DNA of 64,000 bases from Salinilacihabitans rarus. GTDB taxonomy: Archaea; Halobacteriota; Halobacteria; Halobacteriales; Natrialbaceae. The notes beneath the pieces were generated by a model. The model ran no database searches and was not told where the DNA came from. It was given only the letters and a program-made list of their open reading frames with translations. Below are positions 33,162 to 42,051 of the stretch, piece after piece (position 1 is the first letter of the stretch; each line of letters begins with the position of its first letter). A program made the translations under genes and the position numbers. The stretch spans positions 3,348,001 through 3,412,000 of the forward strand of contig NZ_CP100762.1 of assembly GCF_024296665.1 (NCBI RefSeq), written 5' to 3'.

Positions 33162-35507
33162 CTAGAGCTCGGGTACTGTCATGTGGAAGCCGCCCGTGCG
33201 CGACTCCATCAGACAGAGGTGGTACCCCTGTTTTCGCGTGAGGTTGACGTAGCTCAGCCGCGAGCCCCGGCTGAGAAAGCCCCCGCTGGTCGCCTGCTCG
33301 GCCACCTCGAGTGCGCCCGGCTGGAAGAAACTCGACGTGATGACCAGCGACGCCCCCATGTCGGGGTAGTTGGCGCTGACCGCCGACGACGCCTCCTCGA
33401 CGGCTTCGAGCATCTCCTGTGAGGCCGGCTCGCGCGAGTCGTTCAGCGTCGCGACCAGCAGCGGCGTCCCCATCTTGTCGAAGGCGACGACGTCGAAGCT
33501 CACCTCGTCCGGGACGTCCTCGGTGTCGTCGTCCTCCAGCGAGATCGACGCCCCCAGCTCCGCGCGGTCGATCCGCGGGATCACGTCGTAGAGGTCGCCC
33601 AGCGCGTCGGCGTTGCCGGTGTCGCGGATCTCGTAGGGCAGGGTGTGGGTGAGCCACTCGACGAAGCGGTACTCCATCGAGTCGGCGAGGAACTCCTCGT
33701 AGGGCCGGCCGGCGACGAGGGCGTCCGCGGCGTCGAAGCTAGTGTGGTGTTCGATGCGGAGGTTCGTGGCGACCTCCTCGCGGCTCGCCTCGCCGTCGTG
33801 AGCGGCCGCGAGCGTCGGCTCGCTCTTCGAAGCGTACCGGACGAAGAGGTTCGTCTCCGAGAGCGCCCGCTGGGGCGACAGCTCCGTCCCGCGGGTGCTG
33901 GTCGCGGCGGCGTCCCCGGAATCGAGGTTCTCGATCCGCGAGCGCAACTGCTCGATCGTCGACGACAGCTCCCGGTTTTTCTTCCGGAGGCGGTCGCGCT
34001 CGCCTTCGAGTTCTTCGTTGCGCTCTTCGAGCGCCGACCGGCGCTTCTCGAGTTTCTCGACGCGCCGCTGGAGGCGCTGGAGTCTGGCCTCCCCGTCGGC
34101 CTCCGAGCCGCTCTCGCCGCCGGAGCCGGCAGAGCGCCCGGCGCTCCCGGCGCTCGACCGACCCGACGAGCGCTCGCGGTTCGACGTCGACGCCGACGAC
34201 GCGGTCGACTGGCCCCGCCGCTGGCCCCGGTCGTCGTCCGCGTCGTCGTCGGTCGACCGGTCCGGGTCGATCGAGGGGATGCGCCGCGTCTCGCGCCACT
34301 GCTCCTCGCGTTTGAACGGCTCTTCGAGTTGCGATTCGTCCTCGACCTCGCCGTCGGCGCCGGTTCCGGCGCCGTTCGCGTCGGCGACCGCCGCGCCGTC
34401 GTCCGCCTCCTCCCCGTCGATCTCCCAGGGGACGCCCCCCTGTGCGAGTTCCTCGGCGGCGGCCTCGAGTTCGTCGGGGTCGAGGCTCGACCGGTCGCCC
34501 GCGGGCGGGGCCGACGAGTCGGGCGTCTCGTCGGCCGGCGCGGCGTTCGCGTCGCCCGCCCCGCCCGACGCCGCCGGGTCGTCCGTGATCCCCGGCCCGT
34601 TCGATTCGGCGTCGTGGCCGTCGTCCACGGTGATCCCTCGACGGTCGGAGTCGGGGTCGGGGTCGTCGCCGCCCTCGGCCTCGGTGACGAGGTCGTTCGA
34701 CTCCTCGGCCGAGTCGTCGGTCGACGCGGACGCGCCGGCCGGCTCGTCGGCGGTCGGGCCGTCGTCATCGCCGGGGATCAGCGATCCGCTGCGGAGGTCG
34801 TCGGCGCCCGGGCCGCCGCCGGCACCGCCGGCGGCGCCGCCCGCCGCGTCGGTCGCGCCGGCGCCGCCCATCCCCGCGTCGGTCGCGTCGTTCGTTCCGG
34901 CGTCGGTCGTGGCGCTCGCACCGCTCGCACCGGTCGATCCGGGGCCGGCGGCGCCGGTGTCGCCCTCGTGGCCGGGGATGTCGGTGACCTCGATCTCGAC
35001 GTCGATCACCCGGTAGATGCCGACCTCGTCGGCGGCGCGCTCGAACGCCTCGTCGCCGGTGAGCAGGCGCTCGGCGTTGCCGATGTACGCCGCGGCCATC
35101 CGCCGGCCACCGTAGTAGACGACGTAGTAGTCGCCGCTGAGGACGTTCTCGCTCAACTCGATGTAACCGGTAAACGACCCTTCCCGGAGCGTCCGGTCGG
35201 CCTCTTCCAGCGGCGTGTCGTTCGTGTAGTACTTCGCTCGCGTCTCGCCGCCGCGTTCCTCCATCGAACAGAGCAACGGCAGCGACGGATCCGGCGCGAC
35301 GTAGACGGTGCCGGACGCGTCGCGAAAGTTCTCGAGCGAGCCGTCGACGACGCCGACGACGCGGCCGTTGAGCATGAACAGCCACGCGCCGCCGGCGGTG
35401 ACGGCGCCCGAGAAGTCGCGGTCGGCGAGATCCGAAAGTTCGTCGTAGCCGCCCGCGAACGGGCGGGAATCCCACCGCTCGACGCGCTCCTGCGTGCGCG
35501 GGTCCAT
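33162..35507 (-). CDS. Large multidomain acidic coiled-coil protein
   Basis: 781 residues. Domain 1 (about 1-175) is folded (GRVVGVVDGSLENFRDASGT; SGDYYVVYYGGRRMAAAYIG). Residues about 180-460 are low-complexity Gly/Ala/Asp/Ser-rich and probably disordered. A coiled coil follows at about 470-527 (RRVEKLEKRRSALEERNEEL). The C-terminal domain (about 545-781) is folded, with LVATLNDSREPASQEMLEAV and LRIEHHTSFDAADALVAGRP, and ends in HMTVPEL. It reminds me of haloarchaeal proteins annotated only by domains of unknown function. No membrane segment. Its partner is unknown; the wHTH gene is convergent 11 bp away. Confidence 0.75.
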   Translation of the reverse strand: MDPRTQERVERWDSRPFAGGYDELSDLADRDFSGAVTAGGAWLFMLNGRVVGVVDGSLENFRDASGTVYVAPDPSLPLLCSMEERGGETRAKYYTNDTPLEEADRTLREGSFTGYIELSENVLSGDYYVVYYGGRRMAAAYIGNAERLLTGDEAFERAADEVGIYRVIDVEIEVTDIPGHEGDTGAAGPGSTGASGASATTDAGTNDATDAGMGGAGATDAAGGAAGGAGGGPGADDLRSGSLIPGDDDGPTADEPAGASASTDDSAEESNDLVTEAEGGDDPDPDSDRRGITVDDGHDAESNGPGITDDPAASGGAGDANAAPADETPDSSAPPAGDRSSLDPDELEAAAEELAQGGVPWEIDGEEADDGAAVADANGAGTGADGEVEDESQLEEPFKREEQWRETRRIPSIDPDRSTDDDADDDRGQRRGQSTASSASTSNRERSSGRSSAGSAGRSAGSGGESGSEADGEARLQRLQRRVEKLEKRRSALEERNEELEGERDRLRKKNRELSSTIEQLRSRIENLDSGDAAATSTRGTELSPQRALSETNLFVRYASKSEPTLAAAHDGEASREEVATNLRIEHHTSFDAADALVAGRPYEEFLADSMEYRFVEWLTHTLPYEIRDTGNADALGDLYDVIPRIDRAELGASISLEDDDTEDVPDEVSFDVVAFDKMGTPLLVATLNDSREPASQEMLEAVEEASSAVSANYPDMGASLVITSSFFQPGALEVAEQATSGGFLSRGSRLSYVNLTRKQGYHLCLMESRTGGFHMTVPEL

Positions 35508-35544
35508 AATCCAACAAGCCGGATTCGCACTAAATACGTTTCGC

Positions 35545-35823
35545 CTAGATCTTCGACTCCGCGTCGTCGGCCAGCTCCTCCATGCGCTTGCCGATCCGGC
35601 CGGCGCTGGAGAACTCGTCTTCGCTCATCGCCGACGCGAGCGCGTTTCCGAGGACGAACACGGCGTGTTTGTGTTCGCTCTTCGACTTGTGGACGTCCGA
35701 GGGGTCGACGTCGAGCCCGCGGTACGGTTCGAAGAGTTCCTCGTCGACCTCCTCGCGATCGGCGAAGTACTCCATGATGATCACGAGCTCTTCGTGAAGG
35801 TCGAGGAGTTCGTCTTTGTGCAT
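35545..35823 (-). CDS. UPF0058 family protein
   Basis: 92 residues: MHKDELLDLHEELVIIMEYF at the start and VHKSKSEHKHAVFVLGNALA in the middle are the family signatures (H-K-S-K-x-E-H-K-H). The protein is all-helical and widely conserved in euryarchaea; the histidine/lysine-rich motif suggests metal or nucleotide binding, but no function is established. The ATG at 35823 begins at the conserved MHKDEL. It is divergent from the VOC gene at 35975. Confidence 0.88.
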   Translation of the reverse strand: MHKDELLDLHEELVIIMEYFADREEVDEELFEPYRGLDVDPSDVHKSKSEHKHAVFVLGNALASAMSEDEFSSAGRIGKRMEELADDAESKI

Positions 35824-35974
35824 GGGGCCGTCTACGAACGGTGCCGATTTAACGTTTGTGTGGCCCAGCGTCGCAAAATCGCCGCTCTCGGGCGACTGGG
35901 GCAGGAATTCGGACCGCCGACGACCGGTCCGGGGACGCGGAACGCCTTTGTCGCCGCCCGTTCCACCTCCGGAC

Positions 35975-36325
35975 ATGTCGGGAATCGCGTTCTTCGCGAC
36001 GGAATCGCTCGAACGGGTCGTCGACTTCTACGTCGAGGAGGTGGGTGCGTCGGTCTGGCTCGAACAGCCCGACTGTACGATCCTGCAGTACGACAACCTG
36101 CTGTTTGGCTTCTGCGAGCGCGAGGCGGCCGACACCGACGGGGTCCTCACGTTCGTCTTCGAGACCCGCGAGGCGGTGGACGCGGCCCACGAGCGCCTGC
36201 GCGAGCGGGCGACCGACGAGCCACACGAGAACGAGCGCTACCGGATCTACCAGTTCTTCGCCGAGGACCCGGAGGGGCGAACGATCGAGTTCCAGACGTT
36301 CCTGCACGAGACGGAGCCGGTGTGA
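35975..36325 (+). CDS. VOC (glyoxalase/bleomycin-resistance) family protein
   Basis: 116 residues: one glyoxalase-type fold, beginning GIAFFATESLERVVDFYVEE, with LEQPDCTILQYDNLLFGFCE and a closing FFAEDPEGRTIEFQTFLHET. The final E and the expected H/Q positions suggest a metal site. The family includes glyoxalases, dioxygenases and antibiotic-binding proteins; the substrate is unknown. The ATG at 35975 starts the homology. It converges with the ABC ATPase gene; the stops are 2 bp apart. Confidence 0.82.
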   Translation: MSGIAFFATESLERVVDFYVEEVGASVWLEQPDCTILQYDNLLFGFCEREAADTDGVLTFVFETREAVDAAHERLRERATDEPHENERYRIYQFFAEDPEGRTIEFQTFLHETEPV

Positions 36326-36327
36326 GG

Positions 36328-37524
36328 TCAGTCCGCGACGACGTCCTCGTCGCCCTCGCGGTGGTCCGCCGGGAACCACGCGAGTTCGTGGTCGGCGGTG
36401 ACGCGGACGGCGACGCGCTCGTCCAGTTCGAGCCGGTCGGAGTGGTTGTGCATGCACTCGATCGTCTCGCCGTCGTCGAGTTCGACCCGGTAGAGGACGG
36501 TCGGCCCGAGGTACCGGCGGTAGACGACCGTGCCGTCGGCCTCCGCGTCGCCGGCGGGGAAGGCGGTCACGTCGTCGGGGCGGACGAGCAGGTCGATGAC
36601 CGTCCGGTCGTACTCCTCGGCGAGGCCGTGGACGTCCTCGCGGAGGACCCGCCCGAGCGCGGTGTCGACGTGGTCGCCGTGGACGCGTCCGGAGAGAAAG
36701 CTCGCGTGGCCGAGGAAGCCGGCGACGAACCGGGACTCGGGCTGCTGGAAGACCCGCTCGGGCGCGTCGACCTGCTCGACGGCGCCGTCGTTCATCACGG
36801 CGACGCGGTCGGAGATCGACAGCGCCTCCTCCTGATCGTGGGTGACCGAGACGGCCGTCACGCCGGCCGCCTTGACGATCCGGCGGACCTCCTCGCGCAT
36901 CTCGACCCGGAGGTCGACGTCGAGGTTCGAGAACGGCTCGTCCAGCAGCAAGATCCGGGGCTCGGGCGCGAGCGACCGGGCGAGGGCGACCCGCTGTTGC
37001 TGGCCGCCGGAGAGTTCGTCGGGGTAGTCCTCGCCGTGGTCGGCCAGTCCGACGAGGTCGAGCAGGTCCTCGACGCGGGCGTCGCGTTCCTCCCCGGGCA
37101 CGTCCCGGAGGCCGAAGGCGACGTTCTCGCGGGCGGTGAGGTGCGGGAACAGCGCGAACTCCTGGAAGACGACGCCGACGTCGCGCTCCTCGGGCGGGAC
37201 GAACGTCCCGTCGCCCGCGACGGCGTCGTCGCCGAGGCGGACGACGCCGGCGTTGGGCCGTTCGAGGCCGGCGATCAGCCGCAGCGTCGTGGTCTTCCCA
37301 CAGCCCGAGGGCCCGAGCAGGGTGAGGATCTCCCCGTCGCGGACCGAGATCGAGAGGTCGGAGATGACGTCCTCGTCGCCGTAGCGCTTCGCGATGCCGT
37401 CGAGTTCGAGCACCACCTCCGCCGCCGCGTCGGCGGCCGCCGACGCCGAATCGGCGGGTACGGGCTCGTCGACGCCGAGAACGCGCTTTTCCGTCGCCGT
37501 CGACCGTCCGGTGCCTGCGCGCAT
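36328..37524 (-). CDS. ABC transporter ATPase, probable ferric iron import (FbpC-like)
   Basis: 398 residues. The ATPase has a Walker A (LLGPSGCGKTTTLRLIAGLE), Q-loop (VGVVFQEFALFPHLT), signature (DELSGGQQQRVALARSLAPE), Walker B (RILLLDEPFSNLD) and H-loop (VTHDQEEALSISD). A C-terminal TOBE-like region (about 270-398) follows, with LVRPDDVTAFP. This architecture is that of FbpC/PotA importers. The iron-box palindrome in its promoter argues for iron import. No permease or binding-protein gene is beside it. The N-terminal ~35 residues are poorly conserved; the ATG at 37524 fits the TATA box. Confidence 0.88.
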   Translation of the reverse strand: MRAGTGRSTATEKRVLGVDEPVPADSASAAADAAAEVVLELDGIAKRYGDEDVISDLSISVRDGEILTLLGPSGCGKTTTLRLIAGLERPNAGVVRLGDDAVAGDGTFVPPEERDVGVVFQEFALFPHLTARENVAFGLRDVPGEERDARVEDLLDLVGLADHGEDYPDELSGGQQQRVALARSLAPEPRILLLDEPFSNLDVDLRVEMREEVRRIVKAAGVTAVSVTHDQEEALSISDRVAVMNDGAVEQVDAPERVFQQPESRFVAGFLGHASFLSGRVHGDHVDTALGRVLREDVHGLAEEYDRTVIDLLVRPDDVTAFPAGDAEADGTVVYRRYLGPTVLYRVELDDGETIECMHNHSDRLELDERVAVRVTADHELAWFPADHREGDEDVVAD

Positions 37525-37533
37525 TCGTTCAGA

Positions 37534-37547
37534 TTAGGCTCGCCTAA
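37534..37547 (-). promoter_or_regulatory. Iron-box palindrome (DtxR/SirR-type operator)
   Basis: TTAGGCGAGCCTAA on the coding strand, a perfect TTAGGC/GCCTAA inverted repeat, lying between the TATA box and the start codon. It matches the type of site used by haloarchaeal DtxR-family metal repressors (Idr/SirR). Binding would block transcription when iron is sufficient. Confidence 0.7.
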
Positions 37548-37548
37548 A

Positions 37549-37557
37549 ACACTTATA
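37549..37557 (-). promoter_or_regulatory. TATA box of the iron ABC ATPase gene
   Basis: CTATAAGTG region on the minus strand, ending about 25 nt before the ATG at 37524, giving a leaderless transcript. The iron box is directly downstream. Confidence 0.55.
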
Positions 37558-37618
37558 GGTGCCGGTCCGTCCCGGGCGGGCGGAACTCGCGGTTCGAGGT
37601 CCCGGCGTCGCTCGGCGC

Positions 37619-38089
37619 TCAGAGTTCGACGCCGCTGGGGATCAGGCTGTGCTGGCGCAGCAGGTTCCCCTCGTCGTCGTAGACGAGGAAGGTACCCTTG
37701 TCGTACTCGACGAACGGGTCGCCGTCGAGGGTGATCGCGACCTCGTACCGGCCGTCGTCGTCGGCGTCGCGCTCGCCGTAGCCGCGGGCCGCGCGGATGA
37801 ACCGCAGGACGTTCTCGGCCTCCTCGTTGAGTTCGAGCACGAAGTCGCCGGTGATGCGGTTCGTGACGCTCACGACGCCCGTGGCGTCGGCGCCGAGCGG
37901 ACCCTGGAGTCGGAGGGCGACGTCCGTCTCTGCGGCGTCGAGGATCTCGCCGTCGGGACCAGTGAGGCGCTCGCGGAGCATCGACGCCGGACCGGTGAAG
38001 TCGATCGATACCGAGGGTTTCTCTGGTTCGCCGTCGGTCTCGACCCAGTCGACGTTGCTGACGTCCAGCGTGAAGTGCTCGCGCCTCAT
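37619..38089 (-). CDS. Conserved haloarchaeal protein (DUF5793-like)
   Basis: 156 residues, soluble and beta-rich: RREHFTLDVSNVDWVETDGE at the start, VSIDFTGPASMLRERLTGPD, GPLGADATGVVSVTNRITGD in the middle, and a closing FLVYDDEGNLLRQHSLIPSG. I recall this pattern from a haloarchaea-specific family (DUF5793); its function is unknown. The ATG at 38089 directly follows a GTG in frame; either could be used. It is divergent from the methyltransferase gene (149-bp gap). Confidence 0.78.
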   Translation of the reverse strand: MRREHFTLDVSNVDWVETDGEPEKPSVSIDFTGPASMLRERLTGPDGEILDAAETDVALRLQGPLGADATGVVSVTNRITGDFVLELNEEAENVLRFIRAARGYGERDADDDGRYEVAITLDGDPFVEYDKGTFLVYDDEGNLLRQHSLIPSGVEL

Positions 38090-38238
38090 CACGTACTACT
38101 CGGTTGGGACTCGCGGGGCATGAACGTAACGCCGACGAAACCGGCGACCGACGGTCACTCTCACGGACGGGTCGGTTCCGTGACGCGTTCGCGACGCCGT
38201 TGCGAACGCTTTTGTCCGCCCCGGCGCGAGCCACCGGC

Positions 38239-38916
38239 ATGGACCGCCGGGCCGACGTCCGCGACACGTACGACCGGATCGCCCCCCACTTCGCGTCGAC
38301 CCGCGAGTACGCCTGGCCCGAGGTCGAGTCGTTCGTCGCCGACCGACCGCCCGCGGACGTCGGCCTCGACCTCGGCTGTGGCAACTGCCGCCACGCCGAG
38401 GTCCTCGCCGGGCGCGTCGACCGCGTGGTCGGCCTCGACGTCAGCCGCGGCCTGCTCGAAACCGGCCGCGAGCGCGCCGCCGAGCGGGGTTTCGCCGTCG
38501 ACCTCCTGCAGGGCGACGCCGCTCGCCTCCCGCTGTGTGACGGGTGCGTCGACGTCGCCGTCTACGTCGCGACGCTGCACCACCTCCCGACCCGCGCGGG
38601 CCGCCTCGCCAGCCTCGACGAACTCGCGCGCGTCCTCGCCCCGGGCGGCCGGGCGCTCGTCAGCGCCTGGAGCACGGCCCACGACCGCTTCGACGGTGCC
38701 GAGGAGGGGTTCGACACGACCGTCGAATGGACCCTCCCCGGCGGCGAGACGGTCGACCGCTTCTACCACATCTACGACCCCGAGGAGTTCGTCGCCGACC
38801 TCGAGGCGAGCGCGCTGACACGCCGCGAGTGGGAACTCTCCAGCGGGAACTGTTACGCGGTCGTCGGCCCGAAACCGGCAGACGGCGCGAACGCCTCGCC
38901 GGGATCGATGGATTGA
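38239..38916 (+). CDS. Trm9-like class I SAM methyltransferase
   Basis: 225 residues. It starts ADVRDTYDRIAPHFASTREY, the conserved Trm9/ABH8 opening. Motif I is DVGLDLGCGNCRHAEVLAGR, motif II VVGLDVSRGLLETG, and YVATLHHLPTRAGRLASLDE with LAPGGRALVSAWSTAH completes the family pattern. Trm9 with Trm112 methylates carboxymethyl side chains on tRNA wobble uridines in eukaryotes; archaeal relatives likely act on tRNA too. A Trm112-like gene is at 30,878. The ATG at 38239 fits the homology start. Confidence 0.88.
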   Translation: MDRRADVRDTYDRIAPHFASTREYAWPEVESFVADRPPADVGLDLGCGNCRHAEVLAGRVDRVVGLDVSRGLLETGRERAAERGFAVDLLQGDAARLPLCDGCVDVAVYVATLHHLPTRAGRLASLDELARVLAPGGRALVSAWSTAHDRFDGAEEGFDTTVEWTLPGGETVDRFYHIYDPEEFVADLEASALTRREWELSSGNCYAVVGPKPADGANASPGSMD

Positions 38917-38944
38917 GGGCGCCCCCCTGAGAAGGTCCGAACGA

Positions 38945-39742
38945 ATGGCTCTCCTCGAGAACCTGGTGTTCGTGTTCGTCGCCGGGTTTATCACCGCCCT
39001 GGCGACCGGCGTCGGGGCGCTCCCGTTTTTCTTCTTCGAGGAGATCAGCGACCGATGGAACGTCTTCCTCTGGGGGCTCGCCTCCGGGATCATGGTCTCG
39101 GCGTCGGTGTTCGGGCTGCTGTCCGAGGGGCTCGCCGAGGGGACGCTCCGCGACGTCGTCCCCGGCGCCGTCGCCGGCGTCTTGCTGGTGGTCGTCAGCC
39201 ACCACCTCATCTCGGGCGCGGAGGTCAACCCCCGCGAGTACGAGGCCGCCGACTTCAAGAAACTCGTGCTCATCCTCGGCATCCTGACCGTCCACAGCTT
39301 TCCCGAGGGGGTCGCCGTCGGCGTCTCCTTCGCCGACCTCGGCCTCGAAGGCGGGACGCAGGTCCTCGGCTTTACCGTCCCGCTGCTGGCGGTGTTCATG
39401 ACGGTCGCCATCTCGATCCACAACGTTCCCGAGGGGACCGCCATCGCCATCCCGCTGCGCGCGATGGGCGTCTCGAACTGGAAGATGGTCTGGTGGGCGG
39501 TCTTCTCGAGTCTCCCCCAGCCGATCGGCGCCGTCCTCGCGTTCTACTTCGTCCGGATCGCCCGCGAGTTCCTCCCGTTCGGCTTCGGCTTCGCCGCCGG
39601 GGCGATGATCTTCCTCGTGGTGTCGGAGTTCGTCCCGGAGGCCCTCGAAACGGGGTCGAAACTGCCCGGCAAGGGCCGCCGCGAACTGACCTCCGGGCTG
39701 CTCGTCGGCGTGCTCCTTATGGTGCCGCTGGCGGCCGTCTGA
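38945..39742 (+). CDS. ZIP family metal transporter
   Basis: 265 residues with eight hydrophobic segments. The ZIP metal-site motifs are complete: LILGILTVHSFPEGVAVGVS on helix 4 (H-S-F-P-E-G) and MTVAISIHNVPEGTAIAIPL on helix 5 (H-N-V-P-E-G). It imports zinc or another divalent metal into the cytoplasm. It follows the Trm9-like gene by 28 bp on the same strand, possibly co-transcribed. No metal-responsive box is seen directly upstream. Confidence 0.92.
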   Translation: MALLENLVFVFVAGFITALATGVGALPFFFFEEISDRWNVFLWGLASGIMVSASVFGLLSEGLAEGTLRDVVPGAVAGVLLVVVSHHLISGAEVNPREYEAADFKKLVLILGILTVHSFPEGVAVGVSFADLGLEGGTQVLGFTVPLLAVFMTVAISIHNVPEGTAIAIPLRAMGVSNWKMVWWAVFSSLPQPIGAVLAFYFVRIAREFLPFGFGFAAGAMIFLVVSEFVPEALETGSKLPGKGRRELTSGLLVGVLLMVPLAAV

Positions 39743-39821
39743 CCGGCGGTCGGACCGCGACCGCGGCCCCGTCGCCGGATTTCGGCGATCGGACCAGACG
39801 GGCTATGAACGCGAGCGTGAA

Positions 39822-40421
39822 ATGTGTCCCATGGACGAACGACCGATCGACGCGACCTCGACCGTGGACCGACGGACCGTCCTCGCCGGCGCCGCGATCG
39901 CCGGCGTCGGTGCCCTCGCCGGTTGTCTCGGCGAGGACGACGTCCCGGACCCGGTCTCGATCGAAGACGGCCGCGAGTGCGACAACTGCGGCATGATGAT
40001 CGCGAAACACCCCGGCCCCGTCGGGGAGTCGTTCTACGAGGCGGACGCCGGGGTCACCGACGACCCCGAGGCACCGGCGCAGTTCTGCAGCGGCACCTGC
40101 ACGTACGCGTTCGGCTTCGATCAGGCCGACGCCGGCCACGAGTCGATCGTCACCTACGCGACGGACTACTCGTCGGTCGACTGGGACCTCGAGACCAGCG
40201 ACGGGGAGACCGCCATCAGCGCCCACCTCGACGCCGAGGCGTTCGCGCCCGTCACGGACCTGACGTTCGTCGGGGACAGCGATGTCGAGGGCGCGATGGG
40301 GGCGTCGCTGATCGGCTTCTCCGACGCCGACGACGCCGACGCGTTCGTCGACGAGCACGGCGGCGACCGCTACGAGGACGAGGACGTCACGCGCGAGTTG
40401 ATCAGCAGCCTGATGATGTAA
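39822..40421 (+). CDS. nosL: NosL copper-binding lipoprotein
   Basis: 199 residues with a twin-arginine lipoprotein signal (DRRTVLAGAAIAGVGALAGC, with LAGC as lipobox) and NosL features: RECDNCGMMIAKHPGP, AQFCSGTCTYAFGF and the tail FSDADDADAFVDEHGGDRYE. NosL delivers Cu(I) for the nitrous-oxide reductase copper centres, outside the membrane. Two ATGs are possible (39822 or 39831). It converges with nosY; the stops are only about a dozen bases apart. Together with nosD, F and Y it forms an accessory set, but nosZ is absent here. Confidence 0.88.
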   Translation: MCPMDERPIDATSTVDRRTVLAGAAIAGVGALAGCLGEDDVPDPVSIEDGRECDNCGMMIAKHPGPVGESFYEADAGVTDDPEAPAQFCSGTCTYAFGFDQADAGHESIVTYATDYSSVDWDLETSDGETAISAHLDAEAFAPVTDLTFVGDSDVEGAMGASLIGFSDADDADAFVDEHGGDRYEDEDVTRELISSLMM

Positions 40422-40432
40422 CCCGGCTCCTT

Positions 40433-41317
40433 TTACGACCGCCGCACCGCGAGCGTCGCGACGGCGAGCGACGCCGCGGTCCACAGCAGGAGGCCGAGCG
40501 CGCTGGCGGCCGGCGAGGCGGCCCGCGGCCCGGTACCGGAGGCGACGACGACCGCGGTTTCGAGGACGAGTCCGCGGTAGGCGCTGAGCGGACTCAGCGC
40601 CAGCGAGTAGACCAGACTCGACTCGCCGACGACGCCGGCGCCGAAGCCGTAGACGAGCGCGAGGTCGAGGCCGACGAGCAGGCCCACGAGGGCGATGGCC
40701 GCGAGCGCGATCGCGCCCCGCGTGGCGGTCGCGAGCGCCGAGACGGCGACGGCGACCGCGAGCGACGCCAGCGCGAACCCGACCGTCAGGGCGGCAAACC
40801 GGGCGAACAGCAGCGGCGAGTCGACGCCCTCGTGGGTCGCGTAGATCGGCGTGACGTCCGTTCCCGAGAGCGCGACCGCCGCCGCGACGACCGCAAGCGG
40901 GAGGCCGACGGCGACGACGAGGCCGACCGCCCGCCCGAGGTAGACGCCGAGGACGAACTCCCGGGGCGAGACGGGGTAGGTCTCGAGGACGTCCAGTTCG
41001 CCCCGCCGGTCGGCGGCGAGGATCGCCCGGTAGCCGAACGCGAAGGCGACCGCCGGGACGAGCAACTCCAGCGGCGTGAGGAGGTCGACCGCCGTCGGCA
41101 CGTAGCCGGCGCCGATCCCCCCGCCGGTCCAGGCGATTCCGAGGAGGACCGCCGCCAGCGCCGCCGCCAGCAGCGAGAACGCGGGCGTCCGGACGACCGT
41201 CCGGACCTCCCGGTCGAGGACCGTCCCGACGAGTCGGGCCGATCCCGGCGCGGCGCCGTCGCCGGTCTCCTCGCGGGCGCCCTCGGCGGTCGACTCGGCG
41301 TACTCGGCGGCGCTCAC
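40433..41317 (-). CDS. nosY: NosY-type ABC permease
   Basis: 294 residues with six hydrophobic helices after an acidic ~30-residue N-terminus. The ABC-2-type pattern is visible as LDREVRTVVRTPAFSLLAAA, FAFGYRAILAADRRGELDVL and YPVSPREFVLGVYLGRAVGL. In nitrous-oxide respiration NosDFY forms an ABC machine that supplies sulfur/copper-site assembly for NosZ. Its GTG start overlaps the nosF stop by 4 bp (GTGA), so the two are translationally coupled. Confidence 0.85.
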   Translation of the reverse strand: MSAAEYAESTAEGAREETGDGAAPGSARLVGTVLDREVRTVVRTPAFSLLAAALAAVLLGIAWTGGGIGAGYVPTAVDLLTPLELLVPAVAFAFGYRAILAADRRGELDVLETYPVSPREFVLGVYLGRAVGLVVAVGLPLAVVAAAVALSGTDVTPIYATHEGVDSPLLFARFAALTVGFALASLAVAVAVSALATATRGAIALAAIALVGLLVGLDLALVYGFGAGVVGESSLVYSLALSPLSAYRGLVLETAVVVASGTGPRAASPAASALGLLLWTAASLAVATLAVRRS

Positions 41318-42051
41318 GCCGACTCACCCCGCACGCGGACGGTGCCGGCGTCGCCGGCGACGGACCGCTCGTAGGCCTCGAGCAGCGTCGCGGCGCCGAG
41401 GTCGTCGCGGACCGCCGCCGGCGACCCCGACCGGACGATCCGCCCCTCGTCGAGCAGCGCGACCCGGTCGGCGGTCCGCTCGACGAGGTCGAGCGAGTGC
41501 GAACTGAGGAGGACGGCGGCCCCCTCGTCGGCCAGTTCGGCCGCGATCTCGAAGACGTGGACCCGCATCCCCGGGTCGAGGCCGCTCCCGGGTTCGTCGA
41601 GGATCACGACCGGCGGGGAGCCGACCGTCGCCTGCGCGATCCCGAGCAGCCGGGTCATCCCCCCGGAGAGCGCCTCGACGGGGCGGTCGGCCGCGGCCGC
41701 GAGGCCGACGAGTTCGAGTCGTGCCGTCGCGTCGGCCGCGCCCTCGCCGAGCAACTCGGCGTAGAACGCGAGCGTCTCGCGGGCGGTAAACCCCGGGCGG
41801 AACTCGGGTCGCTGGGGCAGGTAGCCGATCTCGCGGGCCGTCTCCGGCCCGCGGTAGCGGACCGTCCCCCCGGTCGGTTCGTGCAGGCCCGCGAGCGCGC
41901 GGATCAGCGTCGTCTTGCCCGAGCCGTTCGGGCCGATCAGCGCGGTGACCGTCCCCGCCGGCAGCGCCAGCGTGACGTCTTCGAGGACGGGGACGTCGCC
42001 GTAGGAGTGTTTCAGGGCCGTCGCTTCGAGCGTCGGTGTCTCGTCTGTCAT
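41314..42051 (-). CDS. nosF: NosF-type ABC ATPase
   Basis: 245 residues with all ABC motifs: Walker A ALIGPNGSGKTTLIRALAGL, signature VEALSGGMTRLLGIAQATVG, Walker B PPVVILDEPGSGLDPGMRVH and H-loop LLSSHSLDLVERTADRVALL. It pairs with NosY and NosD in the NosDFY complex. Its ATG overlaps the nosD stop by 4 bp (ATGA). The start is supported by homology near the N-terminus. Confidence 0.88.
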   Translation of the reverse strand: MTDETPTLEATALKHSYGDVPVLEDVTLALPAGTVTALIGPNGSGKTTLIRALAGLHEPTGGTVRYRGPETAREIGYLPQRPEFRPGFTARETLAFYAELLGEGAADATARLELVGLAAAADRPVEALSGGMTRLLGIAQATVGSPPVVILDEPGSGLDPGMRVHVFEIAAELADEGAAVLLSSHSLDLVERTADRVALLDEGRIVRSGSPAAVRDDLGAATLLEAYERSVAGDAGTVRVRGESA

